A DNA stretch of 46,978 nt from JAEUMY01 sp031394355 (GTDB lineage: Bacteria; Pseudomonadota; Gammaproteobacteria; Burkholderiales; Usitatibacteraceae): assembly GCA_031394355.1 (NCBI GenBank), contig JANNSU010000062.1:1-46978 (forward strand), written 5' to 3'. Shown one piece after another: positions 14,360 through 23,225 of the stretch (positions are counted from its first letter, which is position 1; each line of letters opens with the position of its first letter). Under the pieces are notes generated by a model. The model saw nothing but the letters and a program-made list of their open reading frames with translations. It made no database searches and was not told the origin of the DNA. Made by a program: the position numbers and the translations under genes.

Positions 14360-15190
14360 TTATAGCTTCCGCCCGCCCGCCACACGCGGAATTCCCGCAA
14401 GGTCGGTGAGGGCAATGAGTTCGGTCAGGCCGGCTTCTGCAAGCAGCGCAGCGCATGCGGGTGCCTGATCGTACCCGTGTTCCAGCAACAGCCAGCCGCC
14501 GGTTGAAAGGTGTCTGAGTGCGCCCGAGACGATGGCGCGGAGTGAGTCCAGGCCATCTCTGCTGCCATCGGTTAGCGCCTGCCGGGGCTCGAAGCGGAGG
14601 TCGCCTTGCTTGAGGTGCGCATCGCCGCCAGCCACATAGGGCGGGTTGGAGACAATGAGGTCGAAGGTCCAGCCCGCAACGGGCCGATACCATCCACCCT
14701 GCCACTCGCCATGCATGAAACTCACGTTTTCGACACAAAGGGCAGCCGCGTTCTCGCCCGCGCAATCGAGTGCGGCGGCGGAGGCATCCACTGCAGTGAC
14801 ATGGCAGTCAGGGCGTTCCAGTGCGAGCGTCAACGCGATGGCACCCGAACCGGTGCCCAAATCCAGCACATTGGCTTCGCCCGTCGGCATGCGGACCAGT
14901 GCGGCTTCGACCAGCAGTTCCGTCTCCGGCCTGGGGATGAGAACGCGTTGGTCGACCTTGAAGGGTCGGCCGTAGAACTCGCGTTCGCCGATGAGGTAGG
15001 CGATGGGTGAGCCCAGTGCCCGCGCCTCGACGGTGAGTGCGATGGCTTCGGCCTCGGTGGCGGACAGCGAATAGTCGCCATGGGCGATGACCCACGCGCG
15101 GGTCTTCCCCAAAGCGTGCGCGGCCAGCATTTCGGCCTCGCGGCGCGGAATCTTCTGAGCGGCCTTGATGAGTGCCTTGTTCAGGTCCAC
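14360..15190 (-). CDS. prmC: peptide chain release factor N5-glutamine methyltransferase
   Basis: A 276-residue SAM-dependent enzyme that methylates the GGQ glutamine of RF1/RF2. The N-terminal helical domain ends near 75, and the IPRPETELLVE motif starts at 85. The SAM site DLGTGSGAIAL starts at 110, and the catalytic NPPY is at 182-185. The start is GTG 15190. It lies downstream of its substrate gene prfA on the same strand, the standard arrangement, but here separated from it by a repeat cluster. Confidence 0.95.
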   Translation of the reverse strand: MDLNKALIKAAQKIPRREAEMLAAHALGKTRAWVIAHGDYSLSATEAEAIALTVEARALGSPIAYLIGEREFYGRPFKVDQRVLIPRPETELLVEAALVRMPTGEANVLDLGTGSGAIALTLALERPDCHVTAVDASAAALDCAGENAAALCVENVSFMHGEWQGGWYRPVAGWTFDLIVSNPPYVAGGDAHLKQGDLRFEPRQALTDGSRDGLDSLRAIVSGALRHLSTGGWLLLEHGYDQAPACAALLAEAGLTELIALTDLAGIPRVAGGRKL

Positions 15191-15205
15191 GCGCGCTGCC
15201 TACTT

Positions 15206-15354
15206 CCCCCTTTGACAAAGGGGGATTGAGGCGGATTTTGGCGTTGCGAATATTCGCAATGCCGCGCTGAAATCCCCCCTAGCCCCCCTTTTGCAAAGGG
15301 GGGGACGCGAAAGCGTGGGGGGATGACCAGACATGCCCCTTTGACAAAGGGGGG
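15206..15354. repeat. cluster of three CCCCTTTG(A)CAAAGGGG hairpins
   Basis: Three hairpins of one family lie at 15206-15224 (8-bp stem), 15283-15303 (9-bp stem) and 15336-15352 (7-bp stem). Each has a CCCC(C)TTT arm, a three-base loop and an AAAGGGG arm. They fill the prmC-prfA gap and enclose one iterated palindrome. Such 'ccctttgacaaaggg' units recur in many betaproteobacterial genomes. Confidence 0.8.
15246..15257. repeat. iterated palindrome GCGAATATTCGC, copy 12
   Basis: Exact 14-mer between two CCCCTTTG hairpins. Dyad symmetry extends outward to 24 bp (15240-15263, GGC...GCC) with one mismatched pair, the longest symmetry I noted at any copy. Confidence 0.95.
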
Positions 15355-15383
15355 AATGCGACAACATGGGGAGGCGCAAGCGC

Positions 15384-16466
15384 TCACGCAGCTTCAGCCA
15401 ACGACGCCAGTTGCTCCGCCTGATGCTCGGCCATCAGCGCACCAGTCAGCTCGTACAGATCGCCATCCATGATGTTGTCGATCTTGTACAGCGTGAGATT
15501 GATCCGGTGGTCGGTGACCCGGCCTTGCGGAAAGTTGTAGGTGCGGATGCGTTCTGAACGGTCGCCGGAGCCGATGAGCGACTTACGTGTCGCGGCTTCC
15601 TTGGTCTGCTGCTCGCGCACCTGCTTGTCCTTGATGCGGGCTACCAGAACGCGCATGGCCTGCTCGCGGTTCTTGTGCTGCGAGCGTCCATCCTGGCATT
15701 CGACCACGATCCCGGTGGGAAGATGGACGATGCGCACCGCAGAATCGGTCTTGTTGATGTGCTGGCCACCCGCGCCGGAAGCGCGGAAGGTGTCGATGCG
15801 TATCTCGGCGGGGTTGATGACGACATCGCTCACGTCATCCGCCTCGGGCATGACGGCGACGGTGCAGGCAGACGTGTGGATGCGGCCCTGTGCCTCCGTC
15901 TCGGGCACGCGCTGCACGCGGTGTCCGCCGGATTCGAACTTGAGCTTGGAGTAGGCGCCCTGGCCGATGATGCGGGCGATGATTTCCTTGTAGCCACCCA
16001 CTTCGCCGAAACTCTCCGAGACGATTTCCACCTGCCACCGATTGCGCTCGGCGAAGCGCGCATACATGCGGAAGAGATCTCCGGAGAACAGCGCCGATTC
16101 GTCTCCGCCCGTGCCTGCGCGCACTTCGAGAAATATGTTCTTGTCGTCGTTGGGATCCTTCGGCAGCAGAGCGGCTTGCAGCTCGATGTCGAGCGCGTCG
16201 AGCTGGGCACGACCGGCCTTGACCTCGGCTTCGGCGAATTCGCGCATGTCCGGATCCGCAGCCATGTCCAGGGCGGTGGCAATGTCACCCTCGGCCTGCT
16301 TGAAGCGGCCGTACAGCGCGCCAATGGGTGTCAGCTCGGCATGCTCCTTGGCGAGCTGGCGATACTTGTCGAGGTCCGACGTGACGGATGGGTCAGCGAG
16401 CAGATGGTCCAGCTCTTCCAGCCGGTCGCAGAGTGACTGGAGCTTCTTGGCGATGGAGTCTTTCAT
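15384..16466 (-). CDS. prfA: peptide chain release factor 1
   Basis: A 360-residue release factor that recognises UAA and UAG and triggers peptide release on the ribosome. The anticodon-like P-x-T is P-E-T at 188-190, after GHRVQRV. The catalytic GGQ is at 233-235 in ASGAGGQHINKT. Length is typical. ATG 16466 overlaps the hemA stop by four bases (ATGA), so it is translationally coupled to hemA. Confidence 0.97.
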   Translation of the reverse strand: MKDSIAKKLQSLCDRLEELDHLLADPSVTSDLDKYRQLAKEHAELTPIGALYGRFKQAEGDIATALDMAADPDMREFAEAEVKAGRAQLDALDIELQAALLPKDPNDDKNIFLEVRAGTGGDESALFSGDLFRMYARFAERNRWQVEIVSESFGEVGGYKEIIARIIGQGAYSKLKFESGGHRVQRVPETEAQGRIHTSACTVAVMPEADDVSDVVINPAEIRIDTFRASGAGGQHINKTDSAVRIVHLPTGIVVECQDGRSQHKNREQAMRVLVARIKDKQVREQQTKEAATRKSLIGSGDRSERIRTYNFPQGRVTDHRINLTLYKIDNIMDGDLYELTGALMAEHQAEQLASLAEAA

Positions 16467-17725
16467 TTCCCGTCTGCCGAATCGCTGTCCGGATAGAGTT
16501 TGTTCAGGGCATCGGCCAGTGCGTCTCGTTCGGCCTCATCCGCCCGATTGAGTGCCTGCATGGGGTGATGCAGGAATTTGTTTGCCAAGCCTTGGCTCAG
16601 CGCCTCCAGGACGCTGGCAGGATCATCGCCCTTGGCGAGCAGCTTCTGTGCCTTGGCCAGTTCCATCTGCCGATATTGCTCGGCTTTGCCACGAAGGCTC
16701 TGGATAGCCGGGACGCTGCGCCGCTGAGCGAGCCAGTTGCGGAATTCGGCAAGACGCAGCTCGATGATCTTCTCTGCGTCGACCACGGCTTCAGAGCGGG
16801 CGCTGATGCCCTCTTGTACGACCGCAGCGAGGTTGTCCAGCGTGTAGAGGTAGACGTCATTCAACTGCGAAACCTCTGCCTCCACATCGCGTGGCACAGC
16901 GAGGTCAACCATGAAAATGGGGCGATGACGACGCTTTTTGAGCGCACGCTCGACCAGGCCCTTGCCAATGATCGGGAGCGGGCTCGCCGTGGACGTGATG
17001 ACGGCATCGAATTCGTGAAAGCGCTCCTGCAGGTCTTCCAGGGTGATGGCCTCGGCCGCGAAGCGTTTGGCCAGCGCCTGACCCCTTTCCAGCGTGCGGT
17101 TGGCCACCACGATTCGCCGTGGCGACTGGGCTGCAAAGTGGGTCGCGGCCAGCTCAATCATTTCGCCCACGCCGATGAGCAACAGCGAGGTCTCGGAGAG
17201 TTCGCCAAACAGCCGGTTGGCGAGTCGCAGCGAGGCGGCAGCCATGGAGATGGACTGTTCGCCGATGGCGGTATCCGAGCGGACCTCCTTGGCGACTGCG
17301 AAGGTGTGCTGGAAGAGCCGGTCGAGTTGGTTGCCCAGCGTGCCGGATTCATTCGCGACCCGGACTGCCTGTTTCACTTGACCGAGAATCTGCGGCTCCC
17401 CCAGGACCATCGAGTCGAGACCGGCAGCAACACGGAAGGCATGACGAACAGCATCGTCGTCAGCATGCGTGTAGAGATGGGGTTCAAGATCCAACTGCCG
17501 CGCGGCGGCGAGCTCAGACAGCCATGCGGTGACGGCAGCAGGCGACTCTGCGCGAAAATAGAGTTCTGTGCGATTGCAGGTGGACAAGAGCACCACCTCG
17601 GTTGCTGCCCTGCCGGTCACCAGCGACGAAAGCGTTCTGCCATGCGTCTCGGGGGCAAGGGCGACCTTCTCCCGGACGTCGAGCGGAGCGGTGCGGTGAT
17701 TCAGGCCGACAGCGAAGAGCGCCAT
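16463..17725 (-). CDS. hemA: glutamyl-tRNA reductase
   Basis: A 420-residue enzyme that reduces glutamyl-tRNA to glutamate-1-semialdehyde, the first committed step of C5 tetrapyrrole synthesis. It feeds the heme used by the cytochrome oxidase encoded later in the window. The catalytic Cys50 lies in LLSTCNRTELYF. GVGEMIELAATH begins the NADPH-binding domain, and a C-terminal helical dimerisation domain follows. ATG 17725 and length fit the family. The 138 bases upstream separate it from the photolyase gene and probably hold its promoter. Confidence 0.96.
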   Translation of the reverse strand: MALFAVGLNHRTAPLDVREKVALAPETHGRTLSSLVTGRAATEVVLLSTCNRTELYFRAESPAAVTAWLSELAAARQLDLEPHLYTHADDDAVRHAFRVAAGLDSMVLGEPQILGQVKQAVRVANESGTLGNQLDRLFQHTFAVAKEVRSDTAIGEQSISMAAASLRLANRLFGELSETSLLLIGVGEMIELAATHFAAQSPRRIVVANRTLERGQALAKRFAAEAITLEDLQERFHEFDAVITSTASPLPIIGKGLVERALKKRRHRPIFMVDLAVPRDVEAEVSQLNDVYLYTLDNLAAVVQEGISARSEAVVDAEKIIELRLAEFRNWLAQRRSVPAIQSLRGKAEQYRQMELAKAQKLLAKGDDPASVLEALSQGLANKFLHHPMQALNRADEAERDALADALNKLYPDSDSADGK

Positions 17726-17863
17726 GCAGGAAACAGGGGAGGCGGCCAGAACGAGCGGCCACGCTGAGTTGAATGAGAAGCTTGAATTCTACCACCCGGT
17801 ATCCCGGCCACTGTCGCTTCGCCGGAAAATCCATCGGAAAAACAAGACCCTGCCGATGGCGCT

Positions 17864-19414
17864 TCAGCACTCATCCATTCGATCAAGGATGTGGATGGCA
17901 TGCTCTCGAATTGCGGTGCGTTCCAGACTGGACAGGCGGCCGATGTTGCGTGCCATGAGCGTCGTTCTGGCATTGGCGAGCAGTGACGTCTCGTGCTTGT
18001 CGAGGAAGTACCAGTACAGCGTCGTCACGGGGCACGCCCGCAGGCCGGTCTTTTCGGTGGGCCGATATTGGCAGCCGTCGCAATAGTTGCTCATGCGCTT
18101 GATGTATGCGCCCGAGGCGATGTAGGGTTTGCTGGTGAAGCGACCGCCATTGGCATGCAGGGCCATGCCGGCGACGTTAGGCAGCTCCGCCCATTCGACG
18201 GCGTCCACATACACGGCGAGATACCAATCCTCGACCGCCTGTGGCGAGATCTCTGCCAGCAAAGCGAATTGTCCGGTGACCATCAAGCGCTGGATGTGAT
18301 GCGCGTAGCCATGTTTCAGCGTCTGACCGATGGCTGCCTGCATGCAGCGCATATTGGTTTTGCCAGTCCAGTACCAGGCAGGAAGTTTGCGGCCGTGACC
18401 GTAATGGTTGGCCTCGCGCATGCCCGGCATGTCGTGCCAGTAGAGCCCGCGAATGAACTCGCGCCAACCGAGAATCTGGCGAACAAAGCCCTCCACCGCC
18501 TCGATGGGTGCCTGCCCGGCGCGGTAGGCATCCATGGCTGCGGCGATGACTTCGCGCGGGTTGAGCAGCTTCAGGTTGAGCGCTGCGGACACGAGGGCGT
18601 GATACAGCCAGGGTTCGCCGTCCCACATTGCATCCTGATATTCACCAAATTTCGGCAAACGATCCTGGATGAATGAATGCAGCGCGACCAGTGCGTCTTC
18701 GCGCGTGACAGGCCAGCCGAACGCAGACAAGTCGCCGGGATTGTCGGCGAAGTGGCGCTGGACATCCTCCATCACTGACTGCGTGATGTCATCTGGCTTG
18801 AAGTGAGGGGGCTTTAGCAAGTTCTGGGGCCCCTTCTTGCCAAAGCTGCCACGGTTCTCGGCATCGAAGTTCCATCGGCCCAGCTCAGGTTCTCCATCCT
18901 TGTCCATGAGCAGTCCGGAATCGCGCCGCATCTTCCGGTAGAAGTGCTCCATCCTGGGCTGTTTGTATTTGCGTACCCATTCGGCGAAGGCATGACGGGA
19001 GATCAGGAAGTGCGTGTCATCGCGAATGTCCAGGAGAACTTTCTGGCGTTTGCAGTTGGCCTTCAGGTCCGCTTCGATCTGCCATTCGCCGGGCTCCACC
19101 AGAACCAGCTTTTGAGGCGCATGTCGCCGCAAGGCGTCGGTGATGGCATCCGACAATGACTGGTGATTGTGCTTGCCCAGTTGCGAATATTCGCAATGGA
19201 TGCCGCGTGCGCGCAACTCAGCGGCGAAATGGCGCATGGCTGACAGGAACAGCGTGGTGCGGGCCTTGTGACTCCAGACGCGGGTCGACTCTGCTGGTAC
19301 CTCGACCATGAACGCGCGATCCTGAACGGGGTCGAAGCCGTCGAGCGCTGCACTGTTCTGGTCGAGCTGATCACCCAGAATCAGAATGAGGTGACGAATG
19401 CCGGATTTGGCCAT
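17864..19414 (-). CDS. iron-sulfur cryptochrome/photolyase (FeS-BCP/CryPro type)
   Basis: A 516-residue flavoprotein of the prokaryotic (6-4) photolyase-like group. The N-terminal alpha/beta domain begins HLILILGDQLDQ, and the FAD domain includes GWREFIRGLYWHDMPGM. Four cysteines that would bind a [4Fe-4S] cluster are visible: one in NMRCMQ, two in YCDGCQY and one in RACPVT. It likely repairs UV (6-4) photoproducts using blue light. An iterated palindrome encodes E-Y-S-Q in HCEYSQLG. It starts one base after the DUF2256 gene, the usual pairing. Confidence 0.93.
   Translation of the reverse strand: MAKSGIRHLILILGDQLDQNSAALDGFDPVQDRAFMVEVPAESTRVWSHKARTTLFLSAMRHFAAELRARGIHCEYSQLGKHNHQSLSDAITDALRRHAPQKLVLVEPGEWQIEADLKANCKRQKVLLDIRDDTHFLISRHAFAEWVRKYKQPRMEHFYRKMRRDSGLLMDKDGEPELGRWNFDAENRGSFGKKGPQNLLKPPHFKPDDITQSVMEDVQRHFADNPGDLSAFGWPVTREDALVALHSFIQDRLPKFGEYQDAMWDGEPWLYHALVSAALNLKLLNPREVIAAAMDAYRAGQAPIEAVEGFVRQILGWREFIRGLYWHDMPGMREANHYGHGRKLPAWYWTGKTNMRCMQAAIGQTLKHGYAHHIQRLMVTGQFALLAEISPQAVEDWYLAVYVDAVEWAELPNVAGMALHANGGRFTSKPYIASGAYIKRMSNYCDGCQYRPTEKTGLRACPVTTLYWYFLDKHETSLLANARTTLMARNIGRLSSLERTAIREHAIHILDRMDEC
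19183..19194. repeat. iterated palindrome GCGAATATTCGC, copy 13
   Basis: Exact 14-mer, and TT...AA extends the symmetry to 16 bp. It is inside the photolyase gene, read as C-E-Y-S-Q. It is the last copy before a 14-kb stretch without any. Confidence 0.95.
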
Positions 19415-19415
19415 G

Positions 19416-19580
19416 TCAGGTACGCTCCATGATTGGTGTGCCTTGCCGTCGGCACCGGTCCGAACAGTACTTCACCTCGCCCCAGTTATTGCGCCATCGC
19501 TTGCGCCACGTCATGGTGCGGCCGCAGGCAGCACACGGCTTTGAAGGCAATGCGGATTTATTGCCTTTGAATTCATTCAT
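19416..19580 (-). CDS. small zinc-finger-like protein, DUF2256 family
   Basis: A 54-residue protein starting MNEFKGNKS. It has two cysteine pairs (CAAC and CSDRC) around a W-R-K-R-W-R-N-N-W core, the DUF2256 pattern expected to bind one zinc. Its TGA is one base before the photolyase ATG, so the two are co-transcribed. DUF2256 genes commonly accompany this photolyase type, although their role is not known to me. It is divergent from the glutathione peroxidase gene. Confidence 0.85.
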   Translation of the reverse strand: MNEFKGNKSALPSKPCAACGRTMTWRKRWRNNWGEVKYCSDRCRRQGTPIMERT

Positions 19581-19594
19581 GGAAGGAGTTGCAG

Positions 19595-20167
19595 ATGATG
19601 TCGCTGAATCGAAATATCCGGGTGGCCATGCTGGCGGCTGTCAGCATGATTGCGCCTGCAGTGCATGCCGCATGCCAAGGTCCATTGAACCATCAAACCC
19701 GTACCCTGGCGGGGCAGCCAACAGACCTCTGCCAGTATCAGGGAAAGGTTGTGCTGGTGGTGAACACTGCAAGTTACTGCGGCTTTACCGGCCAGTATGA
19801 AGGCCTGCAAACGCTTTACGACACCTACAAGAGTCGCGGACTGGTGGTGCTGGGGGTGCCCTCCAATGACTTCGGCGCGCAGGAGCCGGGCAGCAATGAA
19901 CAGGTGAAGGACTTCTGTGAGCGGACTTACAAGGTGAAGTTCCCCATGCTGGAAAAGTCGGTCGTGACTGGCAGTGCTGCCAATCCGCTCTATCGGCAGC
20001 TCACCGACGCCACGGGCCAGGCACCCAAATGGAACTTCCATAAATATCTGATTGGACGAGACGGAAAGGCGGCGGGCGCATTCGGTAGCCGGGTGGCCCC
20101 GCAATCCGACGAGCTGAAGCAGGCAGTAGAGCGCCTTTTATTGTCCGCACCCAGCCCCAAATCGTAG
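19595..20167 (+). CDS. periplasmic glutathione peroxidase (thiol type)
   Basis: A 190-residue peroxidase. A signal peptide ends near PAVHAAC, so it acts in the periplasm, unlike many cytoplasmic relatives. The peroxidatic cysteine is Cys62 in NTASYCGFTGQYEGL, with Cys in place of selenocysteine. The tetrad partners are visible in VPSNDFGAQEPG and in KWNFHKYLIGRDG. It would reduce organic or hydrogen peroxide, probably with thioredoxin-like donors. ATG 19595 is preceded by GGAAGGAG. Confidence 0.92.
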   Translation: MMSLNRNIRVAMLAAVSMIAPAVHAACQGPLNHQTRTLAGQPTDLCQYQGKVVLVVNTASYCGFTGQYEGLQTLYDTYKSRGLVVLGVPSNDFGAQEPGSNEQVKDFCERTYKVKFPMLEKSVVTGSAANPLYRQLTDATGQAPKWNFHKYLIGRDGKAAGAFGSRVAPQSDELKQAVERLLLSAPSPKS

Positions 20168-20235
20168 ACTTTACAAAGCCTTAGCGGGGGAGCATGATGT
20201 CGATTCTCAAATTCTCGGAATCCTTGCGCTAACCC

Positions 20236-21951
20236 ATGGCCGCTGCCGTCCAGATCTATTTCAGTCCGCTTGGCCGTGCCTTGGTGCAACAAGGCAAGCT
20301 GGTGCAGGCTGACGCCAACCAGATTCAGGCAGAGGCGGCCAAGGCTGGTGTGACGTTCATCGAACAGCTGACCCTGTCTCGCAAGTTGTCGGCAAAAGAT
20401 GTATCGCTCTTTGCGGCACAAGCCTTCGGGCTGCCTTTGCTCGATCTGAGTAGCGTCGATCTGGATCAGATTCCGCTGACGCTGCTCGACCCCAAAGTGC
20501 TGGCGGCCAAACGCGTCGTCCCGCTGCAAAAGCGGGGCAACCGCCTGTTCCTGGCGATGTCGGATCCGACCAACGAAGCAGTATTGCAGGAGATCAAGTT
20601 CGCCACGGGCATGGCCATGGAGCCTGTGGTGGTCGAGGACGACAAGCTCTCTGTCCTGGTGAAGAAATTTGGCGAGTCGGGTGCCCAGGCCCTGGACAAG
20701 ATGATCGGCGAGGATGTGAATCTCGACGAAATCGCCGCGACGGACGGGGAGGCGCAGGCGGAATCCGCGCCGACTGAAGATATCGATGACGCACCGGTTG
20801 TGAAGTATGTGACCAAGGTGTTGCTGGATGCGATCAATGGCGGCGCATCGGACATTCACTTTGAGCCTTACGAGAAGTTCTATCGCATTCGTTACCGCAC
20901 CGACGGTATCTTGCATGACGTGGCCCAACCGCCGTTGGCAATCAAGGAAAAAATTGCTTCGCGCATCAAGGTGATTTCGAGGCTGGACATTTCCGAGAAG
21001 CGCGTGCCGCAGGATGGCCGCATGAAGCTGGTGCTGTCCAAGACGCGGGCCATCGATTTCCGCGTGAGCACGTTGCCGACACTGTTCGGCGAGAAGATTT
21101 GCATGCGTATTCTCGACCCCAGTAGCGCTACGCTGGGCATTGACGCGCTGGGTTACGAGCCGGAACAGCGGGAAGCATTGATGCATGCGATCCAGCGTCC
21201 TTACGGCATGGTGCTGGTGACAGGACCCACCGGCTCCGGCAAGACGGTCTCGCTCTACACCTGCCTCAATATCCTGAACAAGCCTGGTATCAATATCTCG
21301 ACAGCCGAGGATCCGGCGGAAATCAACCTCCCGGGCATCAACCAGGTCAACGTCAACGACAAGGCCGGCCTTACGTTTGGCGTAGCACTCAAGGCATTCT
21401 TGCGGCAGGACCCCGACATCATCATGGTGGGTGAGATCCGTGACATCGAAACCGGGGAAATCTCCATCAAGGCCGCTCAAACAGGCCACATGGTGCTCTC
21501 GACCCTGCACACCAACGACGCACCGACAACGCTGACCCGACTGATGAACATGGGCATCGCGCCTTTCAACATCGCATCAGCTGTCATTCTGATCACGGCA
21601 CAGCGCCTCGCGAGGAAGCTCTGTTCCTGCAAGAAGCCGGTGGACATTCCACAGGAAGCGCTGCTTCGGGCGGGATTTGCCGAAGATGAGCTGGACGGAA
21701 GCTGGCTGCCTTACGGGCCTGTCGGATGCGATATCTGCAAGAAATCCGGCTACAAGGGTCGAGTCGGTATCTATCAGGTGATGCCCATCTCCGATGAGAT
21801 GTGCCGTATCATCATGAAGAACGGGACGGCGATTGACTTGGCGGATCAGGCCCGCAGGGAAGGCGTCAGCGACTTGCGCAAATCCGGTCTGCGCAAGGTC
21901 AAGGCAGGCGCGACTTCGCTCGAGGAAATCGAAGCGGTCACCAACGAATAG
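20236..21951 (+). CDS. pilB: type IV pilus assembly ATPase PilB
   Basis: A 571-residue GspE-type motor that drives pilus extension at the inner membrane. The N-terminal T2SSE_N domain covers about 1-150. The ATPase domain has Walker A GPTGSGKT at 330-337, the Asp box AEDPAEI, Walker B in IIMVGEIRD and the His box TGHMVLSTLHTND. A tetracysteine zinc site is formed by KLCSCKKP and GCDICKKSG. Members usually begin near residue 1 as here. It leads a pilB-pilC-pilD unit and contains no iterated palindrome. Confidence 0.97.
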   Translation: MAAAVQIYFSPLGRALVQQGKLVQADANQIQAEAAKAGVTFIEQLTLSRKLSAKDVSLFAAQAFGLPLLDLSSVDLDQIPLTLLDPKVLAAKRVVPLQKRGNRLFLAMSDPTNEAVLQEIKFATGMAMEPVVVEDDKLSVLVKKFGESGAQALDKMIGEDVNLDEIAATDGEAQAESAPTEDIDDAPVVKYVTKVLLDAINGGASDIHFEPYEKFYRIRYRTDGILHDVAQPPLAIKEKIASRIKVISRLDISEKRVPQDGRMKLVLSKTRAIDFRVSTLPTLFGEKICMRILDPSSATLGIDALGYEPEQREALMHAIQRPYGMVLVTGPTGSGKTVSLYTCLNILNKPGINISTAEDPAEINLPGINQVNVNDKAGLTFGVALKAFLRQDPDIIMVGEIRDIETGEISIKAAQTGHMVLSTLHTNDAPTTLTRLMNMGIAPFNIASAVILITAQRLARKLCSCKKPVDIPQEALLRAGFAEDELDGSWLPYGPVGCDICKKSGYKGRVGIYQVMPISDEMCRIIMKNGTAIDLADQARREGVSDLRKSGLRKVKAGATSLEEIEAVTNE

Positions 21952-21962
21952 GAGAGTACGCA

Positions 21963-23198
21963 ATGGCCACCACAGCGGCGACAGCAAAGAAGGAAGCCAA
22001 AGACGTCAAGTTGTATACCTATTCCTGGGAAGGAAAGGACAAGACCGGGAAAATCGTCAAAGGAGAAATGCGGGCTTCCGGTGATGCCGTGGTCAAGGCC
22101 ACGCTCCGGCGCCAGGCCGTTTCGGTCACCAAAGTCAAGAAGCTCGCGGGGAGGGGTGGTTCAAAGATCACGGACAAGGATATCGCGCTGTTCACACGCC
22201 AGCTGGCAACCATGATGAAGGCCGGTGTCCCGCTGCTGCAGGCATTCGACATCGTGGGCAAAGGGCACAACAATCCTTCAGTTTCCCGACTGCTGTTCGA
22301 TATCAAGACCGAAGTCGAAACCGGCAGCAGTCTGGCGCAGGCCTTCCGCAAGTACCCCCTGTATTTCGACAGCCTGTTCTGCAACCTTGTGGCCGCAGGC
22401 GAGCAGGCCGGTATTCTGGATTCTCTCCTCGATCGGTTGGCGACCTACAAGGAGAAAATTCTCGCTATCAAATCGAAAATCAAGGGCGCGCTGTTCTACC
22501 CTGTTTCGATCGTCGTGGTCGCATTCATCATCACGGCCGTCATCATGATCTTCGTGATTCCGACGTTCAAGGAACTGTTCAGCAGCTTTGGCGCAGACTT
22601 GCCAACACCGACGCTGGTGGTGATGAATATTTCCGAAGTCTTCGTTAAATGGTGGTGGTTGATATTCAGCGTACTCGGGGGCTCGATTTGGTTCTTCTTC
22701 TACACGTGGAAGCGGTCTGAGCCGATGCAATTCGCAATGGACAAGGTGATGCTGAAGCTTCCGATCTTCGGGGATCTCATTCGCAAGGCGACAGTGGCCC
22801 GGTGGACGCGGACGCTGGCAACGATGTTCGCTGCGGGCGTGCCATTGGTCGAGGCACTGGACTCGGTGGCAGGTGCTGCGGGAAACCGGGTCTACTACAA
22901 CGCAACCAAGAAGATCCAAAGCGAGGTCAGTACCGGTTCCAGTCTTACTGTGGCTATGCAGAACAGCAATGTGTTTCCGAGCATGGTGATTCAGATGTGC
23001 GCGATCGGCGAAGAGTCTGGCGCCCTGGATGGGATGCTTTCCAAGGTGGCAGATTTCTTCGAGGCTGAAGTCGACGACGCTGTCGACTCGCTGTCCAGCT
23101 TGATGGAACCCATCATCATGGTTGTACTGGGCGGCTTGATTGGTGGCCTGGTGGTTGCCATGTATCTGCCGATCTTCAAGATGGGCCAAGTGGTCTGA
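21963..23198 (+). CDS. pilC: type IV pilus inner-membrane platform protein PilC
   Basis: A 411-residue GspF-family protein that links PilB to pilin assembly. Two repeated T2SSF domains are visible: FTRQLATMMKAGVPLLQAF near 78 and WTRTLATMFAAGVPLVEAL near 280. Three hydrophobic segments are present, the last one near the C-terminus (PIIMVVLGGLIGGLVVAMY). Length is typical. It starts 11 bases after pilB with a GGAGAG site. Confidence 0.96.
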   Translation: MATTAATAKKEAKDVKLYTYSWEGKDKTGKIVKGEMRASGDAVVKATLRRQAVSVTKVKKLAGRGGSKITDKDIALFTRQLATMMKAGVPLLQAFDIVGKGHNNPSVSRLLFDIKTEVETGSSLAQAFRKYPLYFDSLFCNLVAAGEQAGILDSLLDRLATYKEKILAIKSKIKGALFYPVSIVVVAFIITAVIMIFVIPTFKELFSSFGADLPTPTLVVMNISEVFVKWWWLIFSVLGGSIWFFFYTWKRSEPMQFAMDKVMLKLPIFGDLIRKATVARWTRTLATMFAAGVPLVEALDSVAGAAGNRVYYNATKKIQSEVSTGSSLTVAMQNSNVFPSMVIQMCAIGEESGALDGMLSKVADFFEAEVDDAVDSLSSLMEPIIMVVLGGLIGGLVVAMYLPIFKMGQVV

Positions 23199-23225
23199 CC
23201 GGCGCATGGAGAAGAACAACCGCTG

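Noticed and set aside
3830..15257. The palindrome as a transcription terminator
   Set aside because: It has an A/T-rich centre with no loop, no T-tract follows, and most copies are mid-gene.
16388..17767. Open frame of 459 codons on the plus strand
   Set aside because: It is antisense to hemA and prfA, both certain by their catalytic motifs.
1807..19194. The iterated palindrome as a CRISPR array
   Set aside because: Copies are irregularly spaced by tens to thousands of bases, and most lie inside genes.
19990..21510. Open frame of 506 codons on the minus strand
   Set aside because: It lies opposite pilB, whose protein is fully conserved. The minus translation resembles no family and its openness follows from high-GC codon bias.
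22278..23219. Open frame of 313 codons on the minus strand
   Set aside because: It is antisense to pilC. It is low-complexity (His/Asn/Gln-rich) and without recognisable domains.
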